Part shown: positions 17,904 to 27,125 of the stretch, piece by piece
Layout: each line of letters starts with the position of its first letter
Position numbering within the stretch: the stretch's first letter is position 1
Source of the DNA: Bacillus taeanensis
GTDB taxonomy: Bacteria; Bacillota; Bacilli; Bacillales; UBA6769
NCBI RefSeq assembly: GCF_003318295.1
Contig: NZ_QOCW01000010.1
Location: 1 to 64,000 of the forward strand
Direction of reading: 5' to 3'
Length of the DNA: 64,000 nt
Notes under the pieces: generated by a model
The model's input: the letters and a program-made list of their open reading frames with translations, nothing else
What the model was told of the DNA's origin: nothing
Database searches by the model: none
Translations under genes and position numbers: made by a program

Positions 17904-20702
17904 TTGGGAAATAGATATGTCGTAATTGATTTTGAAACAACAGGAAATTCACCAATGAAAGACCGTGTAATTCAAGTGGGAGCAGTGCTGATTGAAGACG
18001 ATAAAATTGTTGAGCGTTTTTCAAGTTATGTAAATCCGCAGCTTCCAATTCCTCCATTTGTTCAGCAGTTAACAGGAATAAGCGATGAAGATGTCCAGAA
18101 AGCGCCAATTTTTGATGACATTGCTCCTGATTTATGGAAATTGCTTGATGGTTCGTATTTTGTGGCTCATAATGTTCCGTTTGATTTAGCATTTCTACAA
18201 GAGGAATTAGCGAACAGCGGCTATTTGGAATTTAAAGGACCAAGTATTGATACAGTGGAGCTGTCTCGAATGCTTTTGCCTCATATTGAAAGTTATAAAT
18301 TAAATCAGCTGGCAGAATATTTAGATATTGAACACGAAAACCCACATCGCGCTGATAGTGATGCAGAAGTGACGGCAAGACTGCTTTTGTTTCTGCTTAA
18401 TAAGATAAATACTTTGCCATTATTAACGCTGCAAAATCTTGAACCGTTAGTGAGACAGCTAAAAAGTGATGTGGAAGGGATTTTTCGAGCAGAAATTCAA
18501 GCAAAATTAAAAAGTTTACTTAAGGAAGAGGATAATGTTGACTTATTTCGTCAATTTGCATTTAAAAAACAGATTGAGCTTAAAGAAGATTATTCATCTG
18601 TTCCTTCTTTTCAAGACCTAAAGGAAAGTATTCTTCAAACACTTTCATCTTCTATGAAATATTATGAAGCAAGAAAAGGTCAGGTAGAAATGATGGATGC
18701 TGTTGATGAAGCTCTCGATGCTCATCAGCATTTGCTCGTGGAAGCTGGAACCGGCACAGGGAAATCACTTGCCTATTTACTGCCGAGTATTGTCTATGGA
18801 AAAAAAGAAGGACGGCCTATGGTTATAAGTACCCATACTGTTCAACTGCAGGAGCAGCTTTTAGATCGAGATATTCCTCTTTTAAATGAACTTCTTCCAT
18901 TTGAGTTAAATGCCGCTGTCTTAAAAGGACGAAATCATTATTTATGTATGCGTAAATTTGAGCAGCACTTATCTCAAACCGTTGAGCAAAATTATGATAC
19001 GATTTTAACAAAAGCTCAGCTGCTCGTTTGGCTTGTTGAGACAGATTTTGGGGATGTGGAAGAACTAAATTTACCTTCGGGAGGAAAGCTGTTATGGGAA
19101 GATGTTAAAAGCGATGTTCGTTCATGCTTAAATCATAAATGTCCCTTTTTCTCACGATGCTTTTATCATCGTGCAAAACGAAAAGCACAGCAGGCAGATG
19201 TTGTGATTACAAATCATTCGCTTCTTTTTACAGATTTAGTAAATCGAAATCAGCTTCTTCCAGCTTATAAGGAAGTAGTGATTGATGAAGCCCATCACCT
19301 TGAAGAAGTAGGGGGAAATTATTTTGGCGTTCAAACAGATTACTTTTCTTTTCACCAGCTCCTAGATCGCATAGGAGATAGTGCGGACAATGGTCTTTTT
19401 TCTAAAGCAGCAAAACTATGTGAAGAAATCGAGTCATCTATTTCAAAAGCGGATATTAAACGCATTGATGAAGCATTAAAAAATGTGCTTGTAGAAGGCA
19501 GTGATCTCTTTCGGATGCTGCATACTTTTGTAAGCAGAAAACATAAAAAGTCACCAACTGAAATTGGACGAGTCTCTTTGCGAATAGATGAAGAAATTGA
19601 AAAAAACAAGCTGTGGGCAAGTATTTTAGAAACAACTGCTCGTGTTACATCGCAGCTAAAAGATCTTGCAAATTTATTAAGCGAAGTGAACAAAGCGTTA
19701 CGAGAAAAAGAAGAGCACCTCTCATTAAAACAAAGTGGTTTGCTTGTCGATTATGAAGGAATGATTCAAACAGTTTTAGAACAGCACGATAAGTTAGATT
19801 ATCTTCTTCTTAACCGGCATGTTGATGAGGTTATGTGGCTTGAAGCAGAAATAAAAGGGCCGCGCAATGCCGTTTACATTTTTAGTAAGCCAATTGAAAT
19901 CGCTGATAAACTTGCCGATTCATTTTTTTCAAAAAAGAATAGTGTGGTGTTAACATCAGCTACCTTAACCGTCAATGAGAACTTTGATTATATAATAGAA
20001 CATCTTGGTTTAGAAGACTTTGTGCCGATCACAAAAACGATTCCCTCGCCTTTTCATTATGAAAACCAGGCAAAACTAATGATTCCAACAGATTTTCCGT
20101 TAATAAAAGATGTCAAACAAGAAGAATTTGTGGAAGAGGCTGCACAATCGATTTATCAAATTGCGAACGTTACAAATGGACGAATGCTTGTTTTATTTAC
20201 TTCCTATGAAATGCTTCGTGCTGTTTATAAGCGGGTAAAAGAATTAACAGAAAAATTTATTTTAATTGGTCAGGGAGTTGACAGCGGGAGCCGGGCGAAG
20301 CTTACAAAAAACTTTAAACAGTTTGATAAAGCAATTTTATTTGGAACGAGCAGTTTTTGGGAAGGAGTCGACATCCCTGGTGAAGATTTAAGTTGTTTAG
20401 TAATTGTAAGACTGCCATTTTCACCACCCGATCACCCAATTCTTGCAGCAAAAAGTGAAAAACTTGCAAACAATGGTGGAAATCCTTTTATGGATTTATC
20501 ACTTCCTCAAGCGGTGATTCGCTTTAAACAAGGATTTGGGCGGCTTGTTCGTACTCAATCGGATCGCGGTGTTGTCTTTGTGTTAGACCGTAGAATTATT
20601 TCCACACGCTATGGAAAAATGTTTCGCCAGTCACTGCCGGCTGTTCCAATTATGAAAGGACCTCTTTATGAACTGCTTGATGAACTAAGAGGATGGTTGT
20701 GA
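17904..20702 (+). CDS. dinG: DinG-family helicase with N-terminal 3'-5' exonuclease domain
   Basis: A 932-residue fusion typical of Firmicutes DinG: an N-terminal DnaQ-like DEDDh exonuclease (FETTGNS, HNVPFDLAFL, HRADSDAEVT), then an XPD/DinG-like helicase with Walker A EAGTGTGKS near residue 285 and DEAH box VIDEAHHLE. C-terminal helicase motifs include TSATLT, GTSSFWEGVD and QGFGRLVR. Between Walker A and DEAH are a cysteine in HYLCMRK and a CX4CX5C set (CLNHKC, then RC), matching the iron-sulfur ligand spacing I recall for E. coli DinG. The start is TTG 17904, six bases after AGAGGTG. Gene order onward is the conserved dinG-ypmA-ypmB-aspB. Confidence 0.9.
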   Translation: MGNRYVVIDFETTGNSPMKDRVIQVGAVLIEDDKIVERFSSYVNPQLPIPPFVQQLTGISDEDVQKAPIFDDIAPDLWKLLDGSYFVAHNVPFDLAFLQEELANSGYLEFKGPSIDTVELSRMLLPHIESYKLNQLAEYLDIEHENPHRADSDAEVTARLLLFLLNKINTLPLLTLQNLEPLVRQLKSDVEGIFRAEIQAKLKSLLKEEDNVDLFRQFAFKKQIELKEDYSSVPSFQDLKESILQTLSSSMKYYEARKGQVEMMDAVDEALDAHQHLLVEAGTGTGKSLAYLLPSIVYGKKEGRPMVISTHTVQLQEQLLDRDIPLLNELLPFELNAAVLKGRNHYLCMRKFEQHLSQTVEQNYDTILTKAQLLVWLVETDFGDVEELNLPSGGKLLWEDVKSDVRSCLNHKCPFFSRCFYHRAKRKAQQADVVITNHSLLFTDLVNRNQLLPAYKEVVIDEAHHLEEVGGNYFGVQTDYFSFHQLLDRIGDSADNGLFSKAAKLCEEIESSISKADIKRIDEALKNVLVEGSDLFRMLHTFVSRKHKKSPTEIGRVSLRIDEEIEKNKLWASILETTARVTSQLKDLANLLSEVNKALREKEEHLSLKQSGLLVDYEGMIQTVLEQHDKLDYLLLNRHVDEVMWLEAEIKGPRNAVYIFSKPIEIADKLADSFFSKKNSVVLTSATLTVNENFDYIIEHLGLEDFVPITKTIPSPFHYENQAKLMIPTDFPLIKDVKQEEFVEEAAQSIYQIANVTNGRMLVLFTSYEMLRAVYKRVKELTEKFILIGQGVDSGSRAKLTKNFKQFDKAILFGTSSFWEGVDIPGEDLSCLVIVRLPFSPPDHPILAAKSEKLANNGGNPFMDLSLPQAVIRFKQGFGRLVRTQSDRGVVFVLDRRIISTRYGKMFRQSLPAVPIMKGPLYELLDELRGWL

Positions 20703-20773
20703 TAACTCTTTAAAAAAGTACGCAAACTAAGTCTGTAAATAGCAGCAAGAAGTGCGGAAGGAGTTACTCAATT

Positions 20774-21604
20774 ATGAAGCTTCTTATCTTGGCCGTTCTA
20801 TTTTTTGGAGGTGTTTCCCCTGCGATACCTGCTGAGCTTTCAAAAATACAGGTTAAACTTTCAGAACAGGAAGTCGCATTTAATTTCTTTGATTTGTCTA
20901 ATGGAGAAGCACTGTTAATTCAAACAGGTAAGGGAGAGACTGGATTAATTAATACCGGATCTTCCTCGTCTGAAGAAGAACTGTTTAAACGGTTAGAACT
21001 TTATCATCTTAAAGAAATTGATTACATGGTTTTAACTGACAGCAGTGAACTGTATGCCGGGAATGTAGAGGAAGTAGCTGCAAAATATCATCCGAAAAAA
21101 ATTTATGCAGCGAAAGCAATTCAAAAAAAACTGGCCGCTGTTCAATCATTGTCAGTTCCCTTTTTAGAACTAGAAGAGGGAAAAGAATATGAAGTAAACC
21201 CGGGACTTTTCATCCGAGTTTTATATGTACCTGACGAAGGAGCATTAACGTTTTCCTTTTCTTATGGGGATCACAGGATTCTTTATATGGGAAAAACCGA
21301 TTTTTTAGTCGAAAAGCAATTAATGAAGCAATACCCATTAAAGTCAGCTGTTTTAAAAGTGGGTCACTTTGGTCATGAAAGCGGCACAAGTCAAGAACTG
21401 CTTGAAACAGTCGACCCACATGCTGCTGTTATTTTTAAACAAAAAAAGGGATGGGCTAGTGATCAAGTAATGGAAAGGCTTCAAGAGGGCTGGATCGATA
21501 TTTATCAACCATACAAATTAGGAACAATTATGATAAAGTGTGATGAAAAGTTTTATAAAGTGATTACGATTCCAATCGATGAAAGAGACTTTTCAACAAT
21601 ATAG
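20774..21604 (+). CDS. Exported metallo-beta-lactamase-fold protein with degenerate metal site
   Basis: A 276-residue protein with an N-terminal signal sequence (about residues 1-20, ending PAIPAE) and a fold resembling the ComEC-type MBL domain: LLIQTGKGETGLINTG near residue 45, the strand ending YMVLTDSSELYAGN, and VGHFGHESGTS near residue 200. The usual HxHxDH motif is replaced by DSSELY, and the first metal-loop aspartate (LIDTG) is asparagine, so metal-dependent hydrolysis looks unlikely. It follows dinG by about 70 bases with an AAGGAG ribosome binding site and is not part of the B. subtilis order. It may be a binding or structural protein, and its role is unknown. Confidence 0.65.
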   Translation: MKLLILAVLFFGGVSPAIPAELSKIQVKLSEQEVAFNFFDLSNGEALLIQTGKGETGLINTGSSSSEEELFKRLELYHLKEIDYMVLTDSSELYAGNVEEVAAKYHPKKIYAAKAIQKKLAAVQSLSVPFLELEEGKEYEVNPGLFIRVLYVPDEGALTFSFSYGDHRILYMGKTDFLVEKQLMKQYPLKSAVLKVGHFGHESGTSQELLETVDPHAAVIFKQKKGWASDQVMERLQEGWIDIYQPYKLGTIMIKCDEKFYKVITIPIDERDFSTI

Positions 21605-21709
21605 AAAAACTTATAAAAAAGTTACTTCTCCTCTTGCAAAAAACTGCAAGATGATTGAAAATAATAATATCGTTTTGAAAAGTGCAGTTGAGATTTATCA
21701 CAGGTAAAA

Positions 21710-21749
21710 ACTAAAAAACCTGTATCATTTCTGATACAGGTTTTTTAGT
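21710..21749 (+). terminator. Intrinsic terminator
   Basis: A perfect 18-bp stem (21710-21727 with 21732-21749) with a TTTC loop and internal T6, downstream of the MBL-fold gene and upstream of ypmA. Confidence 0.85.
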
Positions 21750-21795
21750 AAAAGAAATGGTTGGAACATATAGGTATGAATTGAAAGGAATGTTT

Positions 21796-21969
21796 ATGTT
21801 GGAAAAGAAGATTGAAGTACTTTCAACGGTTAAGATAGAAAAAGTAATTGATTTATATAAAGTCGTTGATCTATTGAATCGCACGTTAAAACATGAAGAT
21901 TTAATGTTTGGGTTAGCATTGGATAAAGAAGATGAAGAGAAAATGGTTTTTACCATTTACCGCACATAA
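21796..21969 (+). CDS. ypmA: YpmA-like protein (DUF4264)
   Basis: A 57-residue soluble protein matching YpmA/DUF4264 by size, by the core KVVDLLNRTLKHEDLMFGLA, and by position before ypmB. ATG 21796 is six bases after AAAGGA. Upstream in-frame starts overlap the terminator arm or the ribosome binding site. It is closely followed by ypmB (9 bases) and likely cotranscribed with it and aspB. Function is unknown. Confidence 0.8.
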   Translation: MLEKKIEVLSTVKIEKVIDLYKVVDLLNRTLKHEDLMFGLALDKEDEEKMVFTIYRT

Positions 21970-21978
21970 GGTGATACA

Positions 21979-22470
21979 ATGAAAAAAGCAGTATTCGTTC
22001 TTGCTGTTATTACGGCAATTGTAATTTGGCAAGGTGTTTCGTTTTACAGTGAGGTTACCTCTGCAAATGCAGGTTTGGAACAAAAAGCCGCTGCAAAGGC
22101 GAAAGAATTATTCCATATAAAGACTATTTCAAAGGTTAGTTTTTATCATGGGTCAAATTCCTATCAAGTTGTTCAAGGTAAGAATGAGCAGGAGGAAGAA
22201 ATCATTGCTTGGATTTCGACAAATCCTAAAATTGAACCTTTTTCAAGAAAGGCATCAGCAGGGGTTACAAAAAAACAAGTAAAGGAACTAATTGATAAAA
22301 AAGTTGACTATAAAAAAATTATTGATATTCGACTTGGTGCAGAAAATAAAGTGCCGCTTTGGGAAGTAACCTACATTGATCAAGAAGATCGTTACAGTTT
22401 TTATTATGTCGCATTTAAAGATGGGGCGTATTTGAATAAAAAATATAACCTAAAACGAGAAACACACTAA
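21979..22470 (+). CDS. tseB: TseB/YpmB cell wall elongation-associated protein (DUF5590)
   Basis: A 163-residue protein with one N-terminal membrane anchor (about residues 3-21) and an extracytoplasmic PepSY/DUF5590-like domain repeated twice. B. subtilis YpmB (TseB) is reported to act with the elongation PBP PbpA (PBP2A) in cell wall growth, and this role is inferred from family and position. It starts at ATG 21979 after AAGGTGATACA. It lies in the conserved ypmA-ypmB-aspB string. Confidence 0.8.
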   Translation: MKKAVFVLAVITAIVIWQGVSFYSEVTSANAGLEQKAAAKAKELFHIKTISKVSFYHGSNSYQVVQGKNEQEEEIIAWISTNPKIEPFSRKASAGVTKKQVKELIDKKVDYKKIIDIRLGAENKVPLWEVTYIDQEDRYSFYYVAFKDGAYLNKKYNLKRETH

Positions 22471-22512
22471 ATTTAGTGTATCTATAATGATGAGATATGA
22501 GGAGGAAAAAAG

Positions 22513-23700
22513 ATGAAATTATCAACACGTGTTTCAGCGTTAACACCATCTACTACACTTGCTATTACAGCAAAAGCAAAAGAACTTCGTGCACAAGGTC
22601 ATGATGTCATTGGCTTAGGAGCAGGAGAGCCAGATTTTAATACACCACAGCATATTATTGATGCAGCCGTACAGTCAATGAATGAAGGGCATACAAAATA
22701 TACACCAGCCGGCGGTTTAGCAGAGTTAAAGCAAAGCATTATTGAAAAATTTAAAAACGATCAAGACATTACATATCAGCCGAACGAAATTATTGTATGT
22801 ACAGGAGCAAAACATGCGCTGTACACATTATTTCAAGTGCTGCTTGATGAAGGCGATGAAGTGGTTATTCCAACTCCCTATTGGGTCAGTTATCCGGAAC
22901 AAGTGAAACTTGCCGGCGGGAACCCTGTTTATATTGAAGGAAAAGAAAGCAATGATTTTAAAATTACGCCAGAACAAGTAGAAGCAGCTGTATCAGAGAA
23001 AACAAAAGCAATCATCATTAATTCTCCAAGCAACCCAACAGGCTCTCTTTATTCTGCGGAAGAACTACAAAAGCTAGGAGATGTTTGTTTAAAGCATGAT
23101 CTTTTAATTGTTTCAGACGAAATTTATGAAAAGCTTATTTATGGTGATGCAAAACATGTATCAATTGCACAGCTTTCAAATAAATTAAAAGAGCAAACCA
23201 TTATTATTAACGGGGTTTCAAAATCTCACTCGATGACAGGCTGGCGCATTGGCTATGCGGCAGGAAATGCTGAAATCGTCAAAGCAATGACAAACTTAGC
23301 AAGCCACAGCACATCAAACCCAACATCACTAGCACAATACGGAGCCATTGCAGCATATGATGGAACACAAGAGCCTGTAGAAACAATGAGACAAGCATTT
23401 GAAGAGCGTTTAAATAAAGTATATGAGCAGCTTATAAATATTCCGGGGTTCTCTTGTGTAAAGCCCAAAGGAGCATTTTATTTATTTCCAAATGTAAAAG
23501 AAGCAGCTGAAAAAACAGGCTATTCAAATGTAGACGAGTTTGTCAAAGCACTGCTGGATGAGGAAAAAGTAGCGCTTGTGCCAGGTTCAGGCTTTGGTGC
23601 ACCTGATAATGTCCGTCTTTCCTATGCAACATCTCTTGAGTTAATTGAAGAAGCCTTAACACGTGTTGAACGTTTTGTAAAAAGCAAAGTAAATGCGTAA
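22513..23700 (+). CDS. aspB: Aspartate aminotransferase AspB
   Basis: A 395-residue fold-type I PLP aminotransferase of class I (subgroup Ib) making aspartate from oxaloacetate and glutamate. The PLP lysine lies in NGVSKSHSMTGWRIGY near residue 239. Also visible are NSPSNPTG, VSDEIYEKL and the C-terminal arginine motif VRLSYATS. A strong GAGGAGGAAAA ribosome binding site precedes the ATG. asnS follows after 82 bases, so aspartate supply and asparaginyl-tRNA formation are adjacent, as in B. subtilis. Confidence 0.93.
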   Translation: MKLSTRVSALTPSTTLAITAKAKELRAQGHDVIGLGAGEPDFNTPQHIIDAAVQSMNEGHTKYTPAGGLAELKQSIIEKFKNDQDITYQPNEIIVCTGAKHALYTLFQVLLDEGDEVVIPTPYWVSYPEQVKLAGGNPVYIEGKESNDFKITPEQVEAAVSEKTKAIIINSPSNPTGSLYSAEELQKLGDVCLKHDLLIVSDEIYEKLIYGDAKHVSIAQLSNKLKEQTIIINGVSKSHSMTGWRIGYAAGNAEIVKAMTNLASHSTSNPTSLAQYGAIAAYDGTQEPVETMRQAFEERLNKVYEQLINIPGFSCVKPKGAFYLFPNVKEAAEKTGYSNVDEFVKALLDEEKVALVPGSGFGAPDNVRLSYATSLELIEEALTRVERFVKSKVNA

Positions 23701-23782
23701 CTAACTTTTATAAATTTGTATATTATTATAATAATTGTTATGATAATGACTGTGTTTAAGTTAGTTAGTTGGAGGGAACAGT

Positions 23783-25075
23783 GTGAAAACAACGATTTCT
23801 CAAGTGAGTCAGCATGTTGAAGAAACAGTAACAATTGGCGCGTGGATTGCAAACAAGCGATCCAGCGGGAAAATTCAATTTCTGCAGCTGCGTGACGGCA
23901 CCGGATTTATTCAAGGTGTAATGGTAAAAAAAGAAGTAAGCGAAGAAGCATGGACAGCAGCTAAAGACCTTACACAGGAATCAGCTGTAACAGTAACAGG
24001 AATTGTTCGAGCCGATGAGCGCTCTCCATCAGGCTTTGAATTAACAGTTATAAATGTTGATGTTATTAGTGAATCAGTTGATTATCCGATTACACCAAAG
24101 GAACATGGCACAGAGTTTTTAATGGACAATCGGCACCTTTGGATTCGTTCAAAGAAACAGCATGCTATTTTACGGATTCGAAATGAACTTATTCGTGCCA
24201 CATATGAATTTTTTAATGACAATGGGTTTACAAAAGTGGATCCGCCGATTTTGACAGGAAGCTCGGCAGAAGGAACAACCTCACTTTTTCATACAAAATA
24301 CTTTGATGAAGACGCTTATCTTTCACAAAGCGGACAATTATATATGGAAGCAGCTGCCATGGCGTTTGGACGAGTCTTCTCATTCGGTCCAACATTTCGT
24401 GCTGAAAAATCGAAAACACGTCGTCATTTAATTGAATTTTGGATGATTGAACCTGAAATGGCATTTGTCGATCATGAAGAAAGTTTAGAAATTCAAGAAC
24501 AGTATGTCTCTTATATGGTACAATCTGTCCTGAAAAATTGTAAGCTTGAATTAAAAACATTAAATCGTGATCTTTCAAAACTCGAAAACGTCAAAGCGCC
24601 ATTTCCACGTATCTCTTATGATAAAGCAATTGAAATGCTGAAAGAAAAAGGCTTTGATGATATTGAATGGGGAGAAGACTTTGGAGCTCCTCATGAAACG
24701 GCGATTGCCGAAAGTTTTGATAAGCCGGTATTTATCACAAATTATCCAAAAGATATTAAAGCATTTTATATGAAGCCGGATCCAAACCGTGATGATGTTG
24801 TTCTTTGTGCGGATTTAATTGCGCCTGAAGGATATGGTGAGATCATTGGCGGCAGCCAGCGGATTGACGATTATGAATTAATGAAACAGCGTTATGAAGA
24901 ACATAACCTATCTGAAGAAGCATATAAATGGTATTTAGAATTACGTAAATTTGGCTCTGTTCCACATTCCGGGTTTGGTTTAGGTCTGGAGCGAACAGTG
25001 GCATGGATTAGTGGAGCGGAACATGTCCGTGAAACAATTCCATTCCCGCGTCTTTTAAATCGTTTATATCCTTAA
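23783..25075 (+). CDS. asnS: Asparaginyl-tRNA synthetase
   Basis: A 430-residue class IIb aminoacyl-tRNA synthetase. The N-terminal OB-fold anticodon domain contains [21 protein letters not shown], and the catalytic core shows motif 2 ([15 protein letters not shown]) and motif 3 ([13 protein letters not shown]). Absence of the large AspRS insertion and family wording in the OB fold favour AsnRS over AspRS. It starts at GTG 23783 behind GGAGGGAACAGT. There is no T-box leader upstream. A very stable GC-rich terminator follows. Confidence 0.93.
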   Translation: MKTTISQVSQHVEETVTIGAWIANKRSSGKIQFLQLRDGTGFIQGVMVKKEVSEEAWTAAKDLTQESAVTVTGIVRADERSPSGFELTVINVDVISESVDYPITPKEHGTEFLMDNRHLWIRSKKQHAILRIRNELIRATYEFFNDNGFTKVDPPILTGSSAEGTTSLFHTKYFDEDAYLSQSGQLYMEAAAMAFGRVFSFGPTFRAEKSKTRRHLIEFWMIEPEMAFVDHEESLEIQEQYVSYMVQSVLKNCKLELKTLNRDLSKLENVKAPFPRISYDKAIEMLKEKGFDDIEWGEDFGAPHETAIAESFDKPVFITNYPKDIKAFYMKPDPNRDDVVLCADLIAPEGYGEIIGGSQRIDDYELMKQRYEEHNLSEEAYKWYLELRKFGSVPHSGFGLGLERTVAWISGAEHVRETIPFPRLLNRLYP

Positions 25076-25098
25076 GAAAAAGCAATACACAACTAGAG

Positions 25099-25130
25099 AA
25101 CACCCCCCCTTTATGAGAAGGGGGGGTGTT
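25099..25130 (+). terminator. Terminator of asnS
   Basis: AACACCCCCCCTT pairs with AAGGGGGGGTGTT around a 6-base loop, a very strong stem in an AT-rich region, with a short T-rich end. Confidence 0.8.
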
Positions 25131-25157
25131 ATTCCTAGCATAGCTTCATGATTAACA

Positions 25158-25166
25158 TGATATAAT
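25158..25166 (+). promoter_or_regulatory. Extended -10 promoter candidate for dnaD
   Basis: TGATATAAT matches the extended -10 form TGn-TATAAT, about 20 bases before the dnaD start codon. The -35 region is poor. Confidence 0.4.
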
Positions 25167-25186
25167 AAAGCCGAGGTGTTACCTGA

Positions 25187-25888
25187 ATGAATAAATCACA
25201 TATGTTAAGATGGTTGAACGAAGGCTCGGTATCGATTCCCAAAATGTTATTTCAGTATTATAAACGGGTAGGAATAACCGAAGAGGAATGTATGCTTCTT
25301 TTACAAGTGTATACATTTGCAGAAAGTGGTAATTATTTTCCAACTCCTGAAGAACTTGCTGAGCGAATGACATATTCCTCAGAAACGTGCATGGAAATTC
25401 TGCGCCGTCTTATGCAAAAAGGGGTATTAACGATTGATGAGCATCAAGATATGGAAAAAGGATATTATTCTGAAACCTATTCTCTTTTAGCGCTTTGGGA
25501 AAAGCTGCTGTTAGTAAGTGAACCAAAACAAGAAAAAAATGTTTTATCAACAGAGACGAATTTGTATTCAATTTTTGAAACAGAGTTTGGACGTCCATTG
25601 TCTCCAATTGAATGTGAAACATTAGCAATGTGGATTGATCAAGATCAGCATCCTTCTTCATTAATTCAAGCCGCATTAAAAGAAGGTGTTTTATCAGGAA
25701 AAATGAATTTTCGTTATATTGATCGTATTTTATTTGAATGGAAAAAGAACGGCATTCAAACAGTCGAGCAGGCAAGGGAATATGGAGAAAAATTTCGGAA
25801 ATACCAATCACGAACAAAAAGCAGCAGTGATCCAGAACCTAAAAAGAAAGTCACCTATCCGTTTTACAATTGGCTAGAACAATCATAA
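25187..25888 (+). CDS. dnaD: Primosomal protein DnaD
   Basis: A 233-residue DNA replication protein: an N-terminal winged-helix DDBH1 oligomerisation domain (about 1-110) and a C-terminal DDBH2 domain with the family motif YIDRILFEWKKNGIQT near residues 178-194, which contacts DNA. DnaD works with DnaA, DnaB and DnaI at oriC and PriA sites to load the replicative helicase. GAGGTG lies eight bases before the ATG. nth follows by 14 bases and ypoC overlaps nth, giving a dnaD-nth-ypoC operon. Confidence 0.9.
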   Translation: MNKSHMLRWLNEGSVSIPKMLFQYYKRVGITEEECMLLLQVYTFAESGNYFPTPEELAERMTYSSETCMEILRRLMQKGVLTIDEHQDMEKGYYSETYSLLALWEKLLLVSEPKQEKNVLSTETNLYSIFETEFGRPLSPIECETLAMWIDQDQHPSSLIQAALKEGVLSGKMNFRYIDRILFEWKKNGIQTVEQAREYGEKFRKYQSRTKSSSDPEPKKKVTYPFYNWLEQS

Positions 25889-25902
25889 AGGAATGATTAC
25901 TT

Positions 25903-26568
25903 GTGTTAACAAAGAAACAAATTCGTGAAGTTTTAGATACGATGGGTGAAATGTTTCCAGAAGCACATTGTGAACTACATCACTCTAATCCATTCGAATT
26001 AATGATTGCTGTATTATTATCCGCACAATGTACAGATGCGTTAGTAAATAAGGTAACGCCGGGGTTATTTAAAAAATATAACACACCTGAAGATTTTTTA
26101 GCTGTTCCGCTTGAAGAATTACAAGAAGATATAAAGAAAATTGGCTTATATCGGAATAAAGCAAAAAATATTCAAAAATTATCACGAATGTTAATTGAAG
26201 AATATAGTGGGGAAATTCCAAAAGATCGAGATGAGTTAACACGATTTCCAGGTGTAGGGAGAAAAACGGCGAATGTCATTGTTTCTGTCGCTTTCAATAT
26301 TCCTGCTATTGCTGTTGATACACATGTTGAACGGGTCAGCAAAAGACTTGGTATTTGCAGATGGAAAGATACCGTATTACAAGTAGAGGAAACCTTAATG
26401 AAAAAAGTACCAGAAGAAGAGTGGTCAGTAACACATCATCGGATGATCTTTTTTGGTCGTTATCACTGTAAGGCTAAAAGTCCGCAATGTGAAGTTTGTC
26501 CGCTGTTAGATATTTGTCGGGAAGGACAAAAGCGAATGAAGGTGCTCGCAAATGGCAAGGCAAAATAA
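25903..26568 (+). CDS. nth: Endonuclease III
   Basis: A 221-residue DNA glycosylase/AP lyase removing oxidised pyrimidines in base excision repair. The helix-hairpin-helix FPGVGRKTANVIVSVAF contains the catalytic lysine, the aspartate lies in VDTHVERVSKRLG, and the C-terminal CX6CX2CX5C (CKAKSPQC..C..C) binds a 4Fe-4S cluster. It starts at GTG 25903 after AAAGGAATG. It is cotranscribed with dnaD and overlaps ypoC by 17 bases. Confidence 0.95.
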   Translation: MLTKKQIREVLDTMGEMFPEAHCELHHSNPFELMIAVLLSAQCTDALVNKVTPGLFKKYNTPEDFLAVPLEELQEDIKKIGLYRNKAKNIQKLSRMLIEEYSGEIPKDRDELTRFPGVGRKTANVIVSVAFNIPAIAVDTHVERVSKRLGICRWKDTVLQVEETLMKKVPEEEWSVTHHRMIFFGRYHCKAKSPQCEVCPLLDICREGQKRMKVLANGKAK

Positions 26569-27088
26569 ATTAAAGGTTATTTCTATACCAGAAGAATTTA
26601 CACACCCCTTCTTTTTTGAAGAACAATCAGCTTTACAATATGAGGAACTCCCTCTAGGAACGCAATCATTAAAAACGAACTTATTTATTTATGATATTTT
26701 CTTTTTTAAGAATCTGCCATTAGCTTATTTGCCATGGAATGAGGATAAAACATTACTTTATGACATATTTGATGATTGGCAAAAAGCGAGTAAAGAGATG
26801 GCGGAATTATTTCGGAAGCGTGATCGTAAAAATGCAAAAAAGCCAATGATTGAATGGATTGGTTTATTTATAGAAGTTCTATACTGGTGTAATAACTTGC
26901 CTGTTCCACCGCTTAAGAATTGGCGAAAAGAAGAAATAGACCAGCTCGAGATAAAGCCTGTAAATGCAGTGGAAAGAATTGAATTTTTATTTCAACATCC
27001 TGATTATTATCATGCTTATATTCAATTAAATGAGTTGTTTTTAGAGCTGAGAAAAAAATATTATAAAGCCTTTCTATTAAAAAAATAA
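26552..27088 (+). CDS. ypoC: YpoC-like protein
   Basis: A 178-residue soluble protein conserved downstream of nth in Bacillus. It is rich in aromatic and basic residues, mostly helical, with no catalytic motif I can name. The start overlaps the nth 3' end by 17 bases, indicating translational coupling. It ends at the strong bidirectional terminator shared with ponA. Function is unknown. The name rests on gene order. Confidence 0.7.
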   Translation: MARQNKLKVISIPEEFTHPFFFEEQSALQYEELPLGTQSLKTNLFIYDIFFFKNLPLAYLPWNEDKTLLYDIFDDWQKASKEMAELFRKRDRKNAKKPMIEWIGLFIEVLYWCNNLPVPPLKNWRKEEIDQLEIKPVNAVERIEFLFQHPDYYHAYIQLNELFLELRKKYYKAFLLKK

Positions 27089-27125
27089 CGTCCCCCTGAA
27101 ATAAAATTCAGGGGGACGTTATTTT
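27081..27125. terminator. Bidirectional terminator between ypoC and ponA
   Basis: A stem of about 19 bp with GTCCCCCTGAA/TTCAGGGGGAC at its core, flanked by A and T runs, between convergent genes. Confidence 0.9.

Noticed and set aside
23701..23782. A T-box or other riboswitch before asnS
   Set aside because: The gap is only 82 bases, with no T-box sequence, specifier stem or terminator/antiterminator pair.
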